From positions 1-52,899 of the forward strand of contig NZ_JAUYTP010000003.1 of the NCBI RefSeq assembly GCF_030695125.1: a stretch of 52,899 nt of DNA, read 5' to 3'. The stretch comes from Allobosea sp. (lineage in GTDB: Bacteria; Pseudomonadota; Alphaproteobacteria; Rhizobiales; Beijerinckiaceae). The notes below the pieces were generated by a model. That model was not told the DNA's origin and ran no database searches. It saw only the letters and a list, made by a program, of their open reading frames with translations. Each line of letters starts with the position of its first letter. The first letter of the stretch is position 1. Positions 15,403-23,542 of the stretch are shown in pieces. The translations under genes were made by a program, and so were the position numbers.

Positions 15403-16632
15403 ATGGAACCACGACACTCGACGACGCCCTTTGGGCGGCGATCGCTGACTCTTGCCCACGTGGCAAGCCAAGCGAGCGCAAAAACCCGGCCGCCGGAGAA
15501 GGCGGTCCATAAATGGAACATCTTCCGGGCGATCTGCACGGCCAAGAACGCGCTCGGCGTACCTGAGCGGGCGCTGGCCGTTCTGGACGCGCTGCTGTCC
15601 TTCCACCCCGAAACCGTCCTCACGGGCGAAGGCCTCGTGGTTTTCCCCTCGAACCACCAACTCGGCTTGCGCGCCCATGGCATGCCGATGGCGACGCTCA
15701 GGCGCCATCTGGCGGCGCTCGTTGATGCCGGCCTGATCGTCCGGCGCGACAGCCCCAACGGCAAGCGCTACGCCCGCAAGGGCAGGAGCGGGGAGATCGA
15801 GTTCGCATTTGGTTTCGACCTCGCCCCGCTCGTCGTTCGATCGGAAGAGTTCGAAGCCCTCGCGGCCGGGGTTGAGGCCGAGGCTCGGGCGCTGCGCCTG
15901 GTGCGCGAGCGCATCACGATCTGCCGGCGCGACATCGCAAAAATGATCGCGACGGGGATTGAGGAGGGCGTGCCGGCGCAACTGGCAGGGCAGGGGCCAG
16001 CCGACTGGGCCGAGATCCATCAGATCTATCGCGGCCTCATGGCGCGGATTCCGCGCAGTGCGACGCGCCCTGTGCTCGAGCCGATCGCCGATGAGCTGTC
16101 GTTGCTTGCTGACGAAATCCTCAACCTGCTGGAAACTCACATCAACTCTCAGAATATGAGCGGCAATGAGTCTCACACTGAGCGTCACATACAGAGTTCA
16201 AATCCAGACTCTCCTGTTGATCTTGAACCTCGCTTTCCAGAAAGCAGGGGCGCTGGGTTGGAGATTGTGCCGGAACGGAAGCGGGTGCCGGAAGGATCGT
16301 TCCCGTTAGGCATGGTGTTGGACGCCTGTCCCGACCTGATCGACTATTCGAAGGGTGGCATCGCCAACTGGCGCGACTTTCTGGCGACGGTCGCGGTGGT
16401 CCGACCGATGCTGGGCATCAGTCCGAGCGCATGGGAGGAAGCGATTGGCGTCATGGACGAGGTCCAGGCCTCGATCGTCGTCGCGGCGATCCTGCAGCGC
16501 GGCGAAGCGATTTCCAGCGCCGGCGGCTATCTGCGCGAGCTGACCCGAAAGGCGCAAGCGGCAGAATTCTCGCTTGGGCCGATGCTGATGGCGCTGATCG
16601 GTAGCCGTAAGCGTGAGAAGAAGCGGGCTTGA
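15403..16632 (+). CDS. repC: RepC replication initiator
   Basis: 409 residues and the expected third gene of repABC. Family landmarks: an N-terminal FGRRSLTLAHVASQ, then VHKWNIFRAICTAKNALGV, a winged-helix region (LVVFPSNHQLGLRAHGMPMAT, then LRRHLAALVDAGLIVRRDSPN), and a C-terminal end resembling GGYLRELTRKAQAAEFSLGP. RepC starts replication at an origin within its own coding sequence and acts mainly in cis. The long leader holds the antisense RNA, so its translation is probably controlled by RNA structure. Codon usage matches the rest of the backbone. Confidence 0.94.
   Translation: MEPRHSTTPFGRRSLTLAHVASQASAKTRPPEKAVHKWNIFRAICTAKNALGVPERALAVLDALLSFHPETVLTGEGLVVFPSNHQLGLRAHGMPMATLRRHLAALVDAGLIVRRDSPNGKRYARKGRSGEIEFAFGFDLAPLVVRSEEFEALAAGVEAEARALRLVRERITICRRDIAKMIATGIEEGVPAQLAGQGPADWAEIHQIYRGLMARIPRSATRPVLEPIADELSLLADEILNLLETHINSQNMSGNESHTERHIQSSNPDSPVDLEPRFPESRGAGLEIVPERKRVPEGSFPLGMVLDACPDLIDYSKGGIANWRDFLATVAVVRPMLGISPSAWEEAIGVMDEVQASIVVAAILQRGEAISSAGGYLRELTRKAQAAEFSLGPMLMALIGSRKREKKRA
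16130..16225 (+). other. oriV: Probable oriV region inside repC
   Basis: A local AT-richer stretch within the GC-rich repC (encoding the low-complexity ETHINSQNMSGNESHTERHI region). In repABC plasmids the replication origin lies inside repC in such a segment. Assigned by position and composition only. Confidence 0.5.
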
Positions 16633-16856
16633 GTATGATGAGGCGCATCCGGATCGTCGAGGGGCTGTTCCTGCTCATCACGCAGTCTGCAAGAGGGAAG
16701 GGCGCCCGCATCTGCCCTCCGTGATCCGTATCATCTCTCAAGCCTGAAACGGCTGGCTCATCATCGGCGGCAATGTGCGCTGTCACAGCGAAGATTCCGC
16801 CCATTGAGATTGTTGCTCACCTGAGCTACATAGAACGCTTGGAAGAGGAGGTCGTG

Positions 16857-17138
16857 ATGGCTGCCACCGCATTTGTTCGGGCTCGCATCGACGAGAGTTT
16901 GAAGGACGAGGCCGCCGCTGTCCTGGCCGAGATGGGCCTCACCGTGTCCGATGTCGTGCGCATGACGCTGACGCGGATCGCGAAGGACCGCGCCTTGCCG
17001 TTGGAGTTGAAGGTCCCCAATGCCGAGACGCGCGCGGCCATGGACGAGTCCCGCGCACTGATGAAGCAGCGGCGCGCCCGTTTCGCCACCGCCCAGGAAC
17101 TCTTCGATGCCCTCGACCAAGAAGCCGGCCAGCAGTAA
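16857..17138 (+). CDS. RelB/DinJ-type antitoxin
   Basis: 93 residues. An N-terminal ribbon-helix-helix domain (TAFVRARIDESLKDEAAAVL, then GLTVSDVVRMTLTRIA) matches RelB/DinJ. The C-terminal toxin-binding tail ends QELFDALDQEAGQQ. The start at 16857 has a GAGGAGG box 6 bases upstream; the in-frame extension to 16773 lacks one. The 3' end overlaps the toxin gene by 32 bases, so the pair is translated together. It should neutralise the YafQ-type toxin and repress the operon. Confidence 0.9.
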   Translation: MAATAFVRARIDESLKDEAAAVLAEMGLTVSDVVRMTLTRIAKDRALPLELKVPNAETRAAMDESRALMKQRRARFATAQELFDALDQEAGQQ

Positions 17139-17427
17139 GCGGACTTCTCTGCCGAGATCGGCGGATTATGCGAAAAGCTTCCTCAAGGATTGGGAGCGCC
17201 TTTCGCGTTCCGGCCGATACGATATGGTCCAGCTCAAAGAAGCGATGATGATGCTCATCGCCAACGACAGCCCGCTTGGGCCGGAATGGCTCGATCATGC
17301 CCTGAAAGGCGATTGGGCGGACCATCGCGAATGTCACATAGGCGGCGACTTTTTGCTGATCTACCAGGTCGAACGCAATCTGATCAACTTCGTCCGCGCC
17401 GGCACGCATTCCGAACTGTTCGGTTGA
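17107..17427 (+). CDS. YafQ-type RelE-superfamily mRNA interferase toxin
   Basis: 106 residues. RelE/YafQ features: SADYAKSFLKDWERLSRSGRY, LKEAMMMLIANDSPLGPEWLDHALKG and the C-terminal core DHRECHIGGDFLLIYQVERN. It ends with the conserved catalytic histidine region (RAGTHSELFG). YafQ enzymes cut ribosome-bound mRNA. The full family length and the retained histidines suggest an active toxin. It is the second gene of the pair with the RelB/DinJ antitoxin, just downstream of repC, where it would stabilise the plasmid. Confidence 0.88.
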   Translation: MPSTKKPASSKRTSLPRSADYAKSFLKDWERLSRSGRYDMVQLKEAMMMLIANDSPLGPEWLDHALKGDWADHRECHIGGDFLLIYQVERNLINFVRAGTHSELFG

Positions 17428-17481
17428 GGGTTTGCACCAAAGGCAATATGGCGTGAGGACACGTTTCGATTAGGGATTGCG

Positions 17482-17913
17482 ATGTCTGAGCAGAACGAAG
17501 AGCTGATCGCGCTGACTGCGTCGATCGTGTCGGCCTATGTGACGCGCAACAACGTGCCGACGGCAGAGCTGCCGCGCCTGATCGCGAGCACTCATGCGGC
17601 GATCGCCGGCTTGGCAGGGCGTCCCGCACTCGTTGCGGCCGAGCCACTGGTCCCGGCCGTGCCGATACGGCGATCTGTGACGCCCGACGCGATTATCTGC
17701 CTGGAGGATGGCCGTTCATTCAAGACGCTGAAGCGACATCTGAGCACGAGCTACGGCATGACGCCGGATCAATACCGGGCGAAATGGAACCTCCCGGCCG
17801 ATTATCCGATGGTGGCGCCCAACTACGCGGAATCGCGCTCGGCCATGGCCAAATCCATCGGGCTTGGTCGCAAGGCCGGGATCCGAGTTTTACGTGGCAA
17901 AGCGAGCGCTTGA
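17482..17913 (+). CDS. MucR/Ros-family transcriptional regulator with degenerate zinc finger
   Basis: 143 residues. The N-terminal oligomerisation region (ELIALTASIVSAYVTRNNVP) is typical of MucR. The C-terminal domain (about 65-135) contains CLEDGRSFKTLKRHLSTSYG, MTPDQYRAKWNLPADYPMVA and the final KSIGLGRKAG. In Ros the zinc ligands are CxxC and two His; here the second Cys is Asp (CLED) and the second His is missing (STSYG). It probably belongs to the zinc-lacking MucR homologues known from Mesorhizobium. MucR proteins act as H-NS-like regulators of exopolysaccharide, motility and transferred genes, which suits a plasmid-borne silencer. Confidence 0.9.
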   Translation: MSEQNEELIALTASIVSAYVTRNNVPTAELPRLIASTHAAIAGLAGRPALVAAEPLVPAVPIRRSVTPDAIICLEDGRSFKTLKRHLSTSYGMTPDQYRAKWNLPADYPMVAPNYAESRSAMAKSIGLGRKAGIRVLRGKASA

Positions 17914-18100
17914 CCACCTGCAACGACGGGGTGATCGTGTCTGCGCGAGACAAGTGAACAATCGTTTTGATTGGCTGTCGCGAGCTACTGCGTTGCGTTT
18001 CAAGACGATAGATGCTTCCGCAGTCCCGCTTTTGCCGAGCTCCTGGCGGGGTGCCGGGTGTGCCATTGTTCTCAGCCTGTTGATCGCGAACCGATTGCGG

Positions 18101-18424
18101 TCAATCGCACTCGCGGACGCGGCTATAGCCGACGAAGTCACCCCAGCGGTTGAAGATCGGCCGCTTGGTGACGTAGCAATCGGGCTCGACATAGCGCGGT
18201 CCGACATAGACCGGGGCCGGTGCGTAATAGGGGCGAGGCGCGTAGGCGTAGCCTCGGCCAGCGCCGGCGATGGCGCCGCCCACGAGAGCCCCGGCGGCAA
18301 GTCCCCCGATCAACGCGCCGTTGAAGCCGTCCCGCGCTTGAGCCGGGCTCGAGATCGGCGCCAGTCCAACCGAAACGCCGGCTGTCATCATTGCAATCGC
18401 AGCAATCCCTTTGAACGCAGTCAT
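18101..18424 (-). CDS. Small exported glycine-zipper/Tyr-Pro-rich protein
   Basis: 107 residues. Signal peptide (MTAFKGIAAIAMMTAGVSVG, cleavage near AQA-R), then a glycine-zipper hydrophobic segment (NGALIGGLAAGALVGGAI) that could insert in a membrane. A Tyr/Pro-rich stretch (YAPRPYYAPAPVYVGPRY) follows, then a C-terminal CYVTKRPIFNRWGDFVGYSR ending ECD with two cysteines. The start at 18424 is preferred because GGAGG sits just upstream; the in-frame Met at 18439 would place that box inside the gene. Similar proteins are common, uncharacterised rhizobial envelope components. It follows the ECF sigma gene on the same strand, 100 bases downstream, and may be co-regulated. Confidence 0.8.
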   Translation of the reverse strand: MTAFKGIAAIAMMTAGVSVGLAPISSPAQARDGFNGALIGGLAAGALVGGAIAGAGRGYAYAPRPYYAPAPVYVGPRYVEPDCYVTKRPIFNRWGDFVGYSRVRECD

Positions 18425-18524
18425 CGCGCCCTCCATCACTGATGCACTTAAAATGACAGCGATCGAGTGAATAAAGGGTGAACCAGCGACCGTCGGTTTC
18501 TCGACTCATGCACGGCGATCGTCT

Positions 18525-19088
18525 TCATCCCAGGCACGTCTTGAGCGTCATCAGGGAGCGGCGAATCCAGGTCTTGACCGTGCCGAGCGGGAGGCTCAAC
18601 TTTCCAGCGATCTCACCGTGGGTGAGGCCCTGGACGAAGGCGAGCAAGACGATGCCGCGCCGCTGCGGGGGCAGCGGCTCGAGGCAGGCGCGCAGCGCTT
18701 TGGCATCGGAGAGTTTCGAAATGATCGTCTCGGGATCGTCCTCTTCGCTCGCCAATTCCTCGGTCAGGGGGTTCTCGCGAGTCTCGGTTCGACGCTCGTC
18801 GCGCAGGACCGATATCGAGCGATTCCGCAAAATCGCGTAAATCCAATTCTGGCCGCTGCCGCGCTGCGGATCGAAGCGCGCCGCATGCCGCCAGATCAGC
18901 ACGAAGGCGTCCTGCACCGCTTCCTCGGCTAGGGCGCGGCGCTTGAGCAGGCGCTGCGCCACGCCGAGCATCCGACCCGCTTCGGCATCGTAGATCCGCC
19001 TGAGAGCCGTCTTATCGCCGGTAGCACAGGCCAGAAGGGCGTCGTCGACAATCCTGGCCTCTCCGGGCTGTTTTACGTCCGTTATCAT
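18525..19088 (-). CDS. ECF-type RNA polymerase sigma factor, orphan
   Basis: 187 residues. Sigma region 2 (about 20-90) includes RLLKRRALAEEAVQDAFVLI and WRHAARFDPQRGSGQNWIYA, then the -10-binding ILRNRSISVLRDERR. Region 4 (about 130-187) has LPPQRRGIVLLAFVQGLTHG and EIAGKLSLPLGTVKTWIRRS, binding the -35 element. The linker is acidic. The start is set at MITDVK (19088). No anti-sigma factor gene is adjacent, which is unusual for this class; the downstream neighbour is an exported small protein. Targets may include the exported proteins on this plasmid, such as the fasciclin gene, as ECF/FAS1 links are known elsewhere (inference). Confidence 0.92.
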   Translation of the reverse strand: MITDVKQPGEARIVDDALLACATGDKTALRRIYDAEAGRMLGVAQRLLKRRALAEEAVQDAFVLIWRHAARFDPQRGSGQNWIYAILRNRSISVLRDERRTETRENPLTEELASEEDDPETIISKLSDAKALRACLEPLPPQRRGIVLLAFVQGLTHGEIAGKLSLPLGTVKTWIRRSLMTLKTCLG

Positions 19089-19204
19089 CTGCCCTGCCTT
19101 CCCAGACGACCTGCGCTGCACTTTTTAACGAACTTGGGCCAAGTCTCATGAGCTACTCCACGCTGGGCGCATACGTTCATCACCTGCCCTTAGGTTGCAT
19201 CGTC

Positions 19205-19630
19205 ATGCAGAAAATCACGCATCCGGTCGATCGGCATGTTGGAGCGCGGGTTCGCGTGCGGCGGATTCTAGCGGGGATCAGCCAAGTCCAACTTGGCGCC
19301 GCGCTCGGCGTGACCTATCAGCAGGTCCAGAAATACGAGAAGGGCGCCAATCGGATCAGTGCCAGCCGTCTTCAGCAGATCAGCGGCGTGCTTGGCGTGC
19401 CGGTCGACTTCTTTTTCCAGGGCGCGCCTGCCGCACACTTGCCCAATCTCGGCGTGGTCGATGGCGCCGAAATGGGCGATGTCGCATCGTTCCTCTCGAC
19501 GAGCGAGGGCGCACAAATGGCGACCGCTTTTCCACGTATCGCCAATGCGCGAGTTCGGCGTCGTATTCTTGATCTGGTCGAGGCGCTGGCAGATGGGAGG
19601 CTTGGTGAGGCTCGCGCAAGAACGCCGTGA
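19205..19630 (+). CDS. XRE-family transcriptional regulator
   Basis: 141 residues. A Cro/C1-type helix-turn-helix lies at about 8-66 (HVGARVRVRRILAGISQVQL, ALGVTYQQVQKYEKGANRIS, then RLQQISGVLGVPVDFFF). An unassigned C-terminal helical part ends in a predicted helix (RVRRRILDLVEALADGRLG). This layout is typical of rhizobial chromosomal and plasmid XRE regulators. The start at 19205 precedes the conserved KITHPVDRHVGARVR region; the extension to 19148 is unlikely. It is divergent from the ECF sigma gene (19088), so both promoters share about 115 bases. Its stop abuts the stop of the next, convergent gene with no gap. Confidence 0.9.
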   Translation: MQKITHPVDRHVGARVRVRRILAGISQVQLGAALGVTYQQVQKYEKGANRISASRLQQISGVLGVPVDFFFQGAPAAHLPNLGVVDGAEMGDVASFLSTSEGAQMATAFPRIANARVRRRILDLVEALADGRLGEARARTP

Positions 19631-19891
19631 TCATCCTCCGCCGCATCCGTTCGTGTGTTCGGTGACGAAACGGTCAGCCGCCAGCCAGCTGATTTCCGAC
19701 ATGTCATCGCTATGGTCGCATAGTAGTTCTACAATGATGTCGGTTAGTTTCTTGCTTTGAATGTCTTGACGCTCGTTATCGCAGCAGCCGGCTGCCTGTA
19801 TAATGTTCAAAGCGGCTGATCGTATTGCATCGACATAGGTATCGTCCGGTGCCGTGACTGAGTGTTGAGACTCGGGGTACGCAGTAGCCAT
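19631..19891 (-). CDS. Small hypothetical acidic protein
   Basis: 86 residues from MATAYPESQ at 19891 (the frame is open to an ATG at 19957). It is helical, acidic and cysteine-containing (AAGCCDNERQDIQSKKLTD, then IIVELLCDHSDDMSEISWLA), with no signal peptide. GCGAGG precedes the preferred start. It is convergent with the XRE gene, their stop codons touching (TGATCA). No family is recognised. Confidence 0.55.
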   Translation of the reverse strand: MATAYPESQHSVTAPDDTYVDAIRSAALNIIQAAGCCDNERQDIQSKKLTDIIVELLCDHSDDMSEISWLAADRFVTEHTNGCGGG

Positions 19892-19957
19892 TTTGGCCTC
19901 GCTCGATTGCAGCGGAGATGTTACGGATAAAGCACTATAGTGATCGCGGACTGACAA

Positions 19958-20236
19958 TTATTTGTCCGCAACCTGTCGTCGATCGAATTCATGAACGTGA
20001 TGGTAGCGGTCGTTTCTGATAAAATTCGCAAACAAAACGATCAATTTGACTGATCCGATCGGATTTGCGACCTCGATGCGCCATGTGCGGAGATCAGCCT
20101 GCCTGAACAGCGAAATCGTGCCGCGCGCCAAGCGCACCGCGTGCTCGTGAGCCGTCTTCCAGTCAGAACAACGTTCTCCCTCGAGGTCCCGGAAGAGGAC
20201 GTGCTGAGCAGCGATATCGAAGAAAAACCGGGCCAC
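19958..20236 (-). CDS. DUF6894-type small protein
   Basis: 92 residues from a GTG at 20236, with AGGAGG 6 bases upstream. The N-terminus (ARFFFDIAAQHVLFRDLEGE), followed by DWKTAHEHAVRLARGTI and WRIEVANPIGSVKLIVLFAN, matches the pattern of DUF6894 proteins, very common in Rhizobiales and of unknown function. It differs from the consensus in the GxxVxDxxG loop. The in-frame ATG extension to 20452 is rejected since the ribosome-binding site marks the GTG. It may be co-transcribed with the 19631-19891 gene, 66 bases downstream. Confidence 0.75.
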   Translation of the reverse strand: MARFFFDIAAQHVLFRDLEGERCSDWKTAHEHAVRLARGTISLFRQADLRTWRIEVANPIGSVKLIVLFANFIRNDRYHHVHEFDRRQVADK

Positions 20237-20668
20237 AGTTACCTCCTGGCGTGCTGAAGGAGGTATGTCATCCTGCGGATTGTCGGCGACAATCCGGCTT
20301 CGTGCGTTCTCCCCGCGTCGAGGACTTTTTAGGGTTACCGCGCGCTTGCCCAAGTCTGTGCATTTTCGGCAACTTGAGCCCCCGTCACTGGTGCCGTCGC
20401 CGCCGGGTTCGACCGTTGTCCTGGCGACACGCGCTTCGGCAGCGGCTGGCATTCACCATTTTGCCGGGCTAGGGGTTGCATTTGTCGACCTGCCGACGCG
20501 GTGTGAAGCGCGCTGGCACCGTCCAGGCAGAAAAACCGCGAAGACCCCGTCGCCGGGGGGGCGCGACGGGGTCGACCGAATGTGCTCTCTCGCTAGAGCC
20601 GCATCAGGCTGGCAGGAAGTGGTAAATGAATCCTTCCCGCTGGTCGATCACATTCATAGGCTTTACGC
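20237..20668. other. Intergenic region holding a strong GC hairpin
   Basis: 430 bases with no convincing gene. At 20543-20573 there is a perfect 11-bp stem, GACCCCGTCGC with GCGACGGGGTC, and a 9-base G-rich loop. On the minus strand a T5 tract follows about 10 bases beyond the stem, so it could help terminate the MerR-family transcript. Confidence 0.5.
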
Positions 20669-21007
20669 CTATCGAGAGTTCGACAGACGCGCTTTCAGAA
20701 TAGCGATGACCTCGTCCAGCTCCGCTCGTTGCTCTTTCACCAGCTCGAGCTGGTCTGCGTACTGCTTGCGCGTGATCCTGCCTTTGAGGATTTCCGCGAC
20801 AGTGAACCCGAGTCGACGCAGCTCGACCACCTCGGCGATGCGCGCCCTGGTTTCATCGGTGTAGAGCCTCGCTTGCGATCCGGAGACCGATCCGCTCCGA
20901 TGGGGCCGGAACAATCCCCTCTGCTCGTAGAAGCGCAAGGCTCGCAGGGTCAGGCCGAATTGCTCGGCGATCTGGCGGATCGTGTAAACGGTCATAGACT
21001 CCGACAT
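20669..21007 (-). CDS. MerR-family transcriptional regulator
   Basis: 112 residues. The N-terminal winged helix (MTVYTIRQIAEQFGLTLRAL, RFYEQRGLFRPHR, then ARLYTDETRARIAEVVELRR) is typical MerR. A dimerisation coiled coil follows (RKQYADQLELVKEQRAELDE). There is no C-terminal cysteine metal site, so an organic or redox signal, or none, is likely. The start may be 21007 or the internal Met at 20995, which is preceded by GGAG. There is no adjacent efflux or metal gene, so the target is unknown. Confidence 0.88.
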   Translation of the reverse strand: MSESMTVYTIRQIAEQFGLTLRALRFYEQRGLFRPHRSGSVSGSQARLYTDETRARIAEVVELRRLGFTVAEILKGRITRKQYADQLELVKEQRAELDEVIAILKARLSNSR

Positions 21008-21079
21008 AACGATAGCACCGTGATGGACAACCCCTGTCAGAGCGGGGAGGGGAGCGTCACCAGAGGGGGATGTTCATGA

Positions 21080-21334
21080 TCGATCGAGAGCCGTTCCGAG
21101 CCGCGCATTCTTCCTTCTTTCCCGCCGGAAAAGCTCAGCGCGATCGAGGAGGTCTTCACAGCGGCCTGGCGGCTTCTTGAAGTCGGCAGGCATGTCGATA
21201 AACGCCAAGATCAGCATCAGCGCGCTCGTCTTGCCAGGATTGCCCTAGATTGTCTGGTTGATGGCCTCGAGCCGACAGCGGCCACCGCGCAGATTGCCAT
21301 GGAGCGATTTCTGGCATGCGGGACGCATAGCTGA
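21080..21334 (+). pseudogene. Open frame without a start codon, possible broken gene
   Basis: After a stop at 21077 the frame is open for 84 codons with protein-like composition (PPEKLSAIEEVFTAAWRLLE, VGRHVDKRQDQHQRARLARI, then ALDCLVDGLEPTAATAQIAM) and ends ACGTHS. There is no ATG, GTG or TTG with a ribosome-binding site at its 5' end. In a different frame an ATG at 21076 begins MIDREPFRAAHSSFFPA, so a single frameshift near 21110 could have separated start and body. The family is not recognised. Confidence 0.4.
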
Positions 21335-21436
21335 CGGTCAAGAAAGTCCTACCCGGCTGCGACGATGCTCCGGTTTGCCTCGGGGGTTCTCCGCTAGCAC
21401 GACGCGCCCGCTCCGCTTTCGCGCTTAGTGTCCCTT

Positions 21437-21627
21437 GATCGCCTACGCCTTCCTCCAGTCCCACCGCCTCAACAAGGCGAAGCGGGAAAAAAAGAATCCA
21501 CGGTCCGCCACCACAGCCAACCCTGCCAGCGATCCGGGCAGCCATCATCGCCGTACTCGAACGGCCGCCCCCAGACCGATGTCCGCATTGCCGTCGCTGG
21601 TTCAGTCCTAAAAATCTGCCAAAGTAG
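21437..21627 (+). pseudogene. C-terminal fragment of an IS701-like transposase
   Basis: One frame reads IAYAFLQSHRLNKAKREKKN. After a frameshift near a run of seven A (about 21490) the next frame reads GPPPQPTLPAIRAAIIAVLE followed by RPPPDRCPHCRRWFSPK and a stop. This matches the usual end of IS701-type transposases. The catalytic domain is absent and a stop lies just upstream. It is debris from an old insertion. Confidence 0.65.
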
Positions 21628-21644
21628 TGCTAGAGGGGAGTTCG

Positions 21645-21926
21645 GTGAGCGACGCATCGAGCGATCACGGGCACGGCTTTCTCGGTTTTAACGTCTTCCG
21701 GCGTGAGAATGATCGGGAACTTCTGCTGGCGGTGCCGCTCATATCGCCTTTGCCGATCATCCTGGGTAGCGGATGGCAGTTTTGCCACACGATCGAGATG
21801 CGCGAGTCGCTTCCGGCTGGTTTCGATATCATGGCGGCACAGGAAGCGATCAAGCGGGATGGGTTCTACGTGTTCGAAAGAGGTCGGCTGCGAAACCGCG
21901 CCTTATTTATAAATTCGGCATTGTGA
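21645..21926 (+). CDS. Small hypothetical protein
   Basis: 93 residues from a GTG at 21645, preceded by GAGGGGAG at about 5 bases. The sequence (GFLGFNVFRRENDRELLLAV, then PLISPLPIILGSGWQFCHTI) is partly hydrophobic and ends RGRLRNRALFINSAL. There is no signal peptide or known domain. It follows the transposase fragment and is convergent with the response-regulator gene, 9 bases from its stop. Coding support is moderate. Confidence 0.5.
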   Translation: MSDASSDHGHGFLGFNVFRRENDRELLLAVPLISPLPIILGSGWQFCHTIEMRESLPAGFDIMAAQEAIKRDGFYVFERGRLRNRALFINSAL

Positions 21927-21935
21927 TCGCGTCGA

Positions 21936-22316
21936 TCACTTCACCTCGTTCAGCAACGTCGAAATCGCTGTGATGAGCTGCGGAAACGCGAACGGCTTGG
22001 CGATCATGATGCTGTTGGGCACGCCCTGGGCCGTCCACTCACCGGAGCTGTCGCCGCTCATGTAGACGACGGGCATCGTCGGAACCGCTTCGCGGACATG
22101 CCTGCCGACATCCCAACCGCTGTCGCCTTTGCCGAGTCGAATGTCCGTGACGACGGCGCAGATCGTAGCACTGCGTTTCTCGAAAATCGTAATGGCTTTG
22201 GCAGCATTTCCGGCCGTCACAACCTCAAAGCCGGCGTCTTGGAGCGCTACTTCGACATCCATCAGGATCAGCGGCTCGTCTTCGATCAATAGCACTAGCG
22301 GTGGTGTCATCAGCAT
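21936..22316 (-). CDS. Single-domain response regulator (CheY-like)
   Basis: 126 residues and only a receiver domain. The acidic pair is seen in VLLIEDEPLIL, the phosphorylated Asp is D58 (VVTDIRLG), and the conserved Thr/Ser and Lys regions are YMSGDSS and IAKPF. The start at 22316 has GGGGGA upstream; a longer in-frame extension to 22388 is unlikely. It is divergent from an HWE histidine kinase (22514), a common pair arrangement. With no output domain it probably passes phosphate or acts through protein contact. Confidence 0.9.
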   Translation of the reverse strand: MLMTPPLVLLIEDEPLILMDVEVALQDAGFEVVTAGNAAKAITIFEKRSATICAVVTDIRLGKGDSGWDVGRHVREAVPTMPVVYMSGDSSGEWTAQGVPNSIMIAKPFAFPQLITAISTLLNEVK

Positions 22317-22513
22317 TGTTCCCCCTGAAGCCGTCGCATAACTGCGGCCCTGCCGATTTGTTCGAGTTTTCGGCAAATCCGGCTTCAACTTTACGTGACA
22401 TGGTTACCGATTAGAGCAAAGGGCGCGACGACGTCGGTAATGCCGGGCCTATGGCGACAAACCCGCTTTATCCGTCTACACATGAGTGGCAGCGGGCCTG
22501 AGGAGATGAAAGC

Positions 22514-23542
22514 GTGCGACCGGTTCTGGGTCCGAAGGCGTTGAAGCGCGTCGTCGCGCGGTTGCCTCATCGGCCGATCGCAGCACCGCAGGCGTTCATT
22601 CTCGCTGCTTTTCTTGTCGCTCTGGGAGCTCTCTTGCGGTTTGCGCTGAGCCCGCTCGTGGGCGACGGTGTGCCGTTCATCACCTTTTTTCTGATGGTGC
22701 TGATCGCGTCGGTGGTAGCTGGAGCGGCCGCAGGATTTTTTGCGCTTGCGCTGAGTTCACTCGTCGCGAGCTATTTTTGGCTGGCCCCGTTCGGCAGCCT
22801 CATGCTCACTCCGGATTCGATAGCGGCTCTGGTCGCCTTTTGGGTGGCCACCACCTTGATGATCGCCGTAGCGGCGACGCTGCAAGCGTTGGTCGCCTAC
22901 CTGATGGAGTCCGAGGCGCGGGCTCATGTCATCGCCCACGAGATGAAGCATCGCGTCGGCAACATGCTGGCGATTATCCAGGCCATTGCGCGTCAGACGG
23001 AGCGTGGGGCGAGTTCGCTTGGAGAATTCAGCCAGGTCTTTCAGGCCCGCCTTTCAGCGCTCGCCAGCGCGCAGGACGTGATCCAGGAGAACCCGAACCT
23101 GCCAGCGGATCTCCGGCAACTTGTCATGCGCATCATTGAGCCGTTTGGACATCATCGCTTCACCGTCGGTGGTCCCGACACAGGCGCCGACCCAGCTATC
23201 GCGTCCTCGCTCGCGTTGTTGATCCATGAGCTCGGCACCAATGCCATGAAGTACGGTGCGCTTTCGAGCGAAGCGGGCACCGTGAGCTTGCGGTGGATGA
23301 TCGATGGCGACCGGATTGTCCTGACCTGGGTCGAGGTCGGCGGCCCCCCGGTAAGTGCGCCGGACCGGTCCGGGTTCGGCTCAAAGCTACTGCAGAGTGC
23401 ATTCCCCCCGGATGTTGGCGAGGCCCGGATCGAGTACCCGAGCTCCGGCGTGCGCTGCACGATCGGTTTTGCTGCGCCGACGTCTTATGTCGGGCCACTG
23501 GCCGCGACGAAGGTTGAGCCGCAAGCCGTTGGCCTGGGTTGA
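22514..23542 (+). CDS. Membrane-bound HWE-family sensor histidine kinase
   Basis: 342 residues from a GTG, with AGGAGATG upstream. An N-terminal DUF4118-like membrane domain has about four helices (residues 25-130). An HWE/HisKA_2 dimerisation helix follows with phospho-acceptor His146 (HEMKHRVGNMLAIIQAIARQ). The ATPase domain has the N box LLIHELGTNAMKYGAL and G-box region (GFGSKLLQSAFP). HWE kinases are frequent in Rhizobiales and include sensors of the general stress pathway. It is divergent from the single-domain regulator at 21936-22316, its likely partner. No periplasmic sensory domain is seen. Confidence 0.92.
   Translation: MRPVLGPKALKRVVARLPHRPIAAPQAFILAAFLVALGALLRFALSPLVGDGVPFITFFLMVLIASVVAGAAAGFFALALSSLVASYFWLAPFGSLMLTPDSIAALVAFWVATTLMIAVAATLQALVAYLMESEARAHVIAHEMKHRVGNMLAIIQAIARQTERGASSLGEFSQVFQARLSALASAQDVIQENPNLPADLRQLVMRIIEPFGHHRFTVGGPDTGADPAIASSLALLIHELGTNAMKYGALSSEAGTVSLRWMIDGDRIVLTWVEVGGPPVSAPDRSGFGSKLLQSAFPPDVGEARIEYPSSGVRCTIGFAAPTSYVGPLAATKVEPQAVGLG

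Noticed and set aside
21156..21548. 130-residue minus-strand ORF
   Set aside because: Antisense to the broken open frame and the IS701-type fragment; no recognisable motif.
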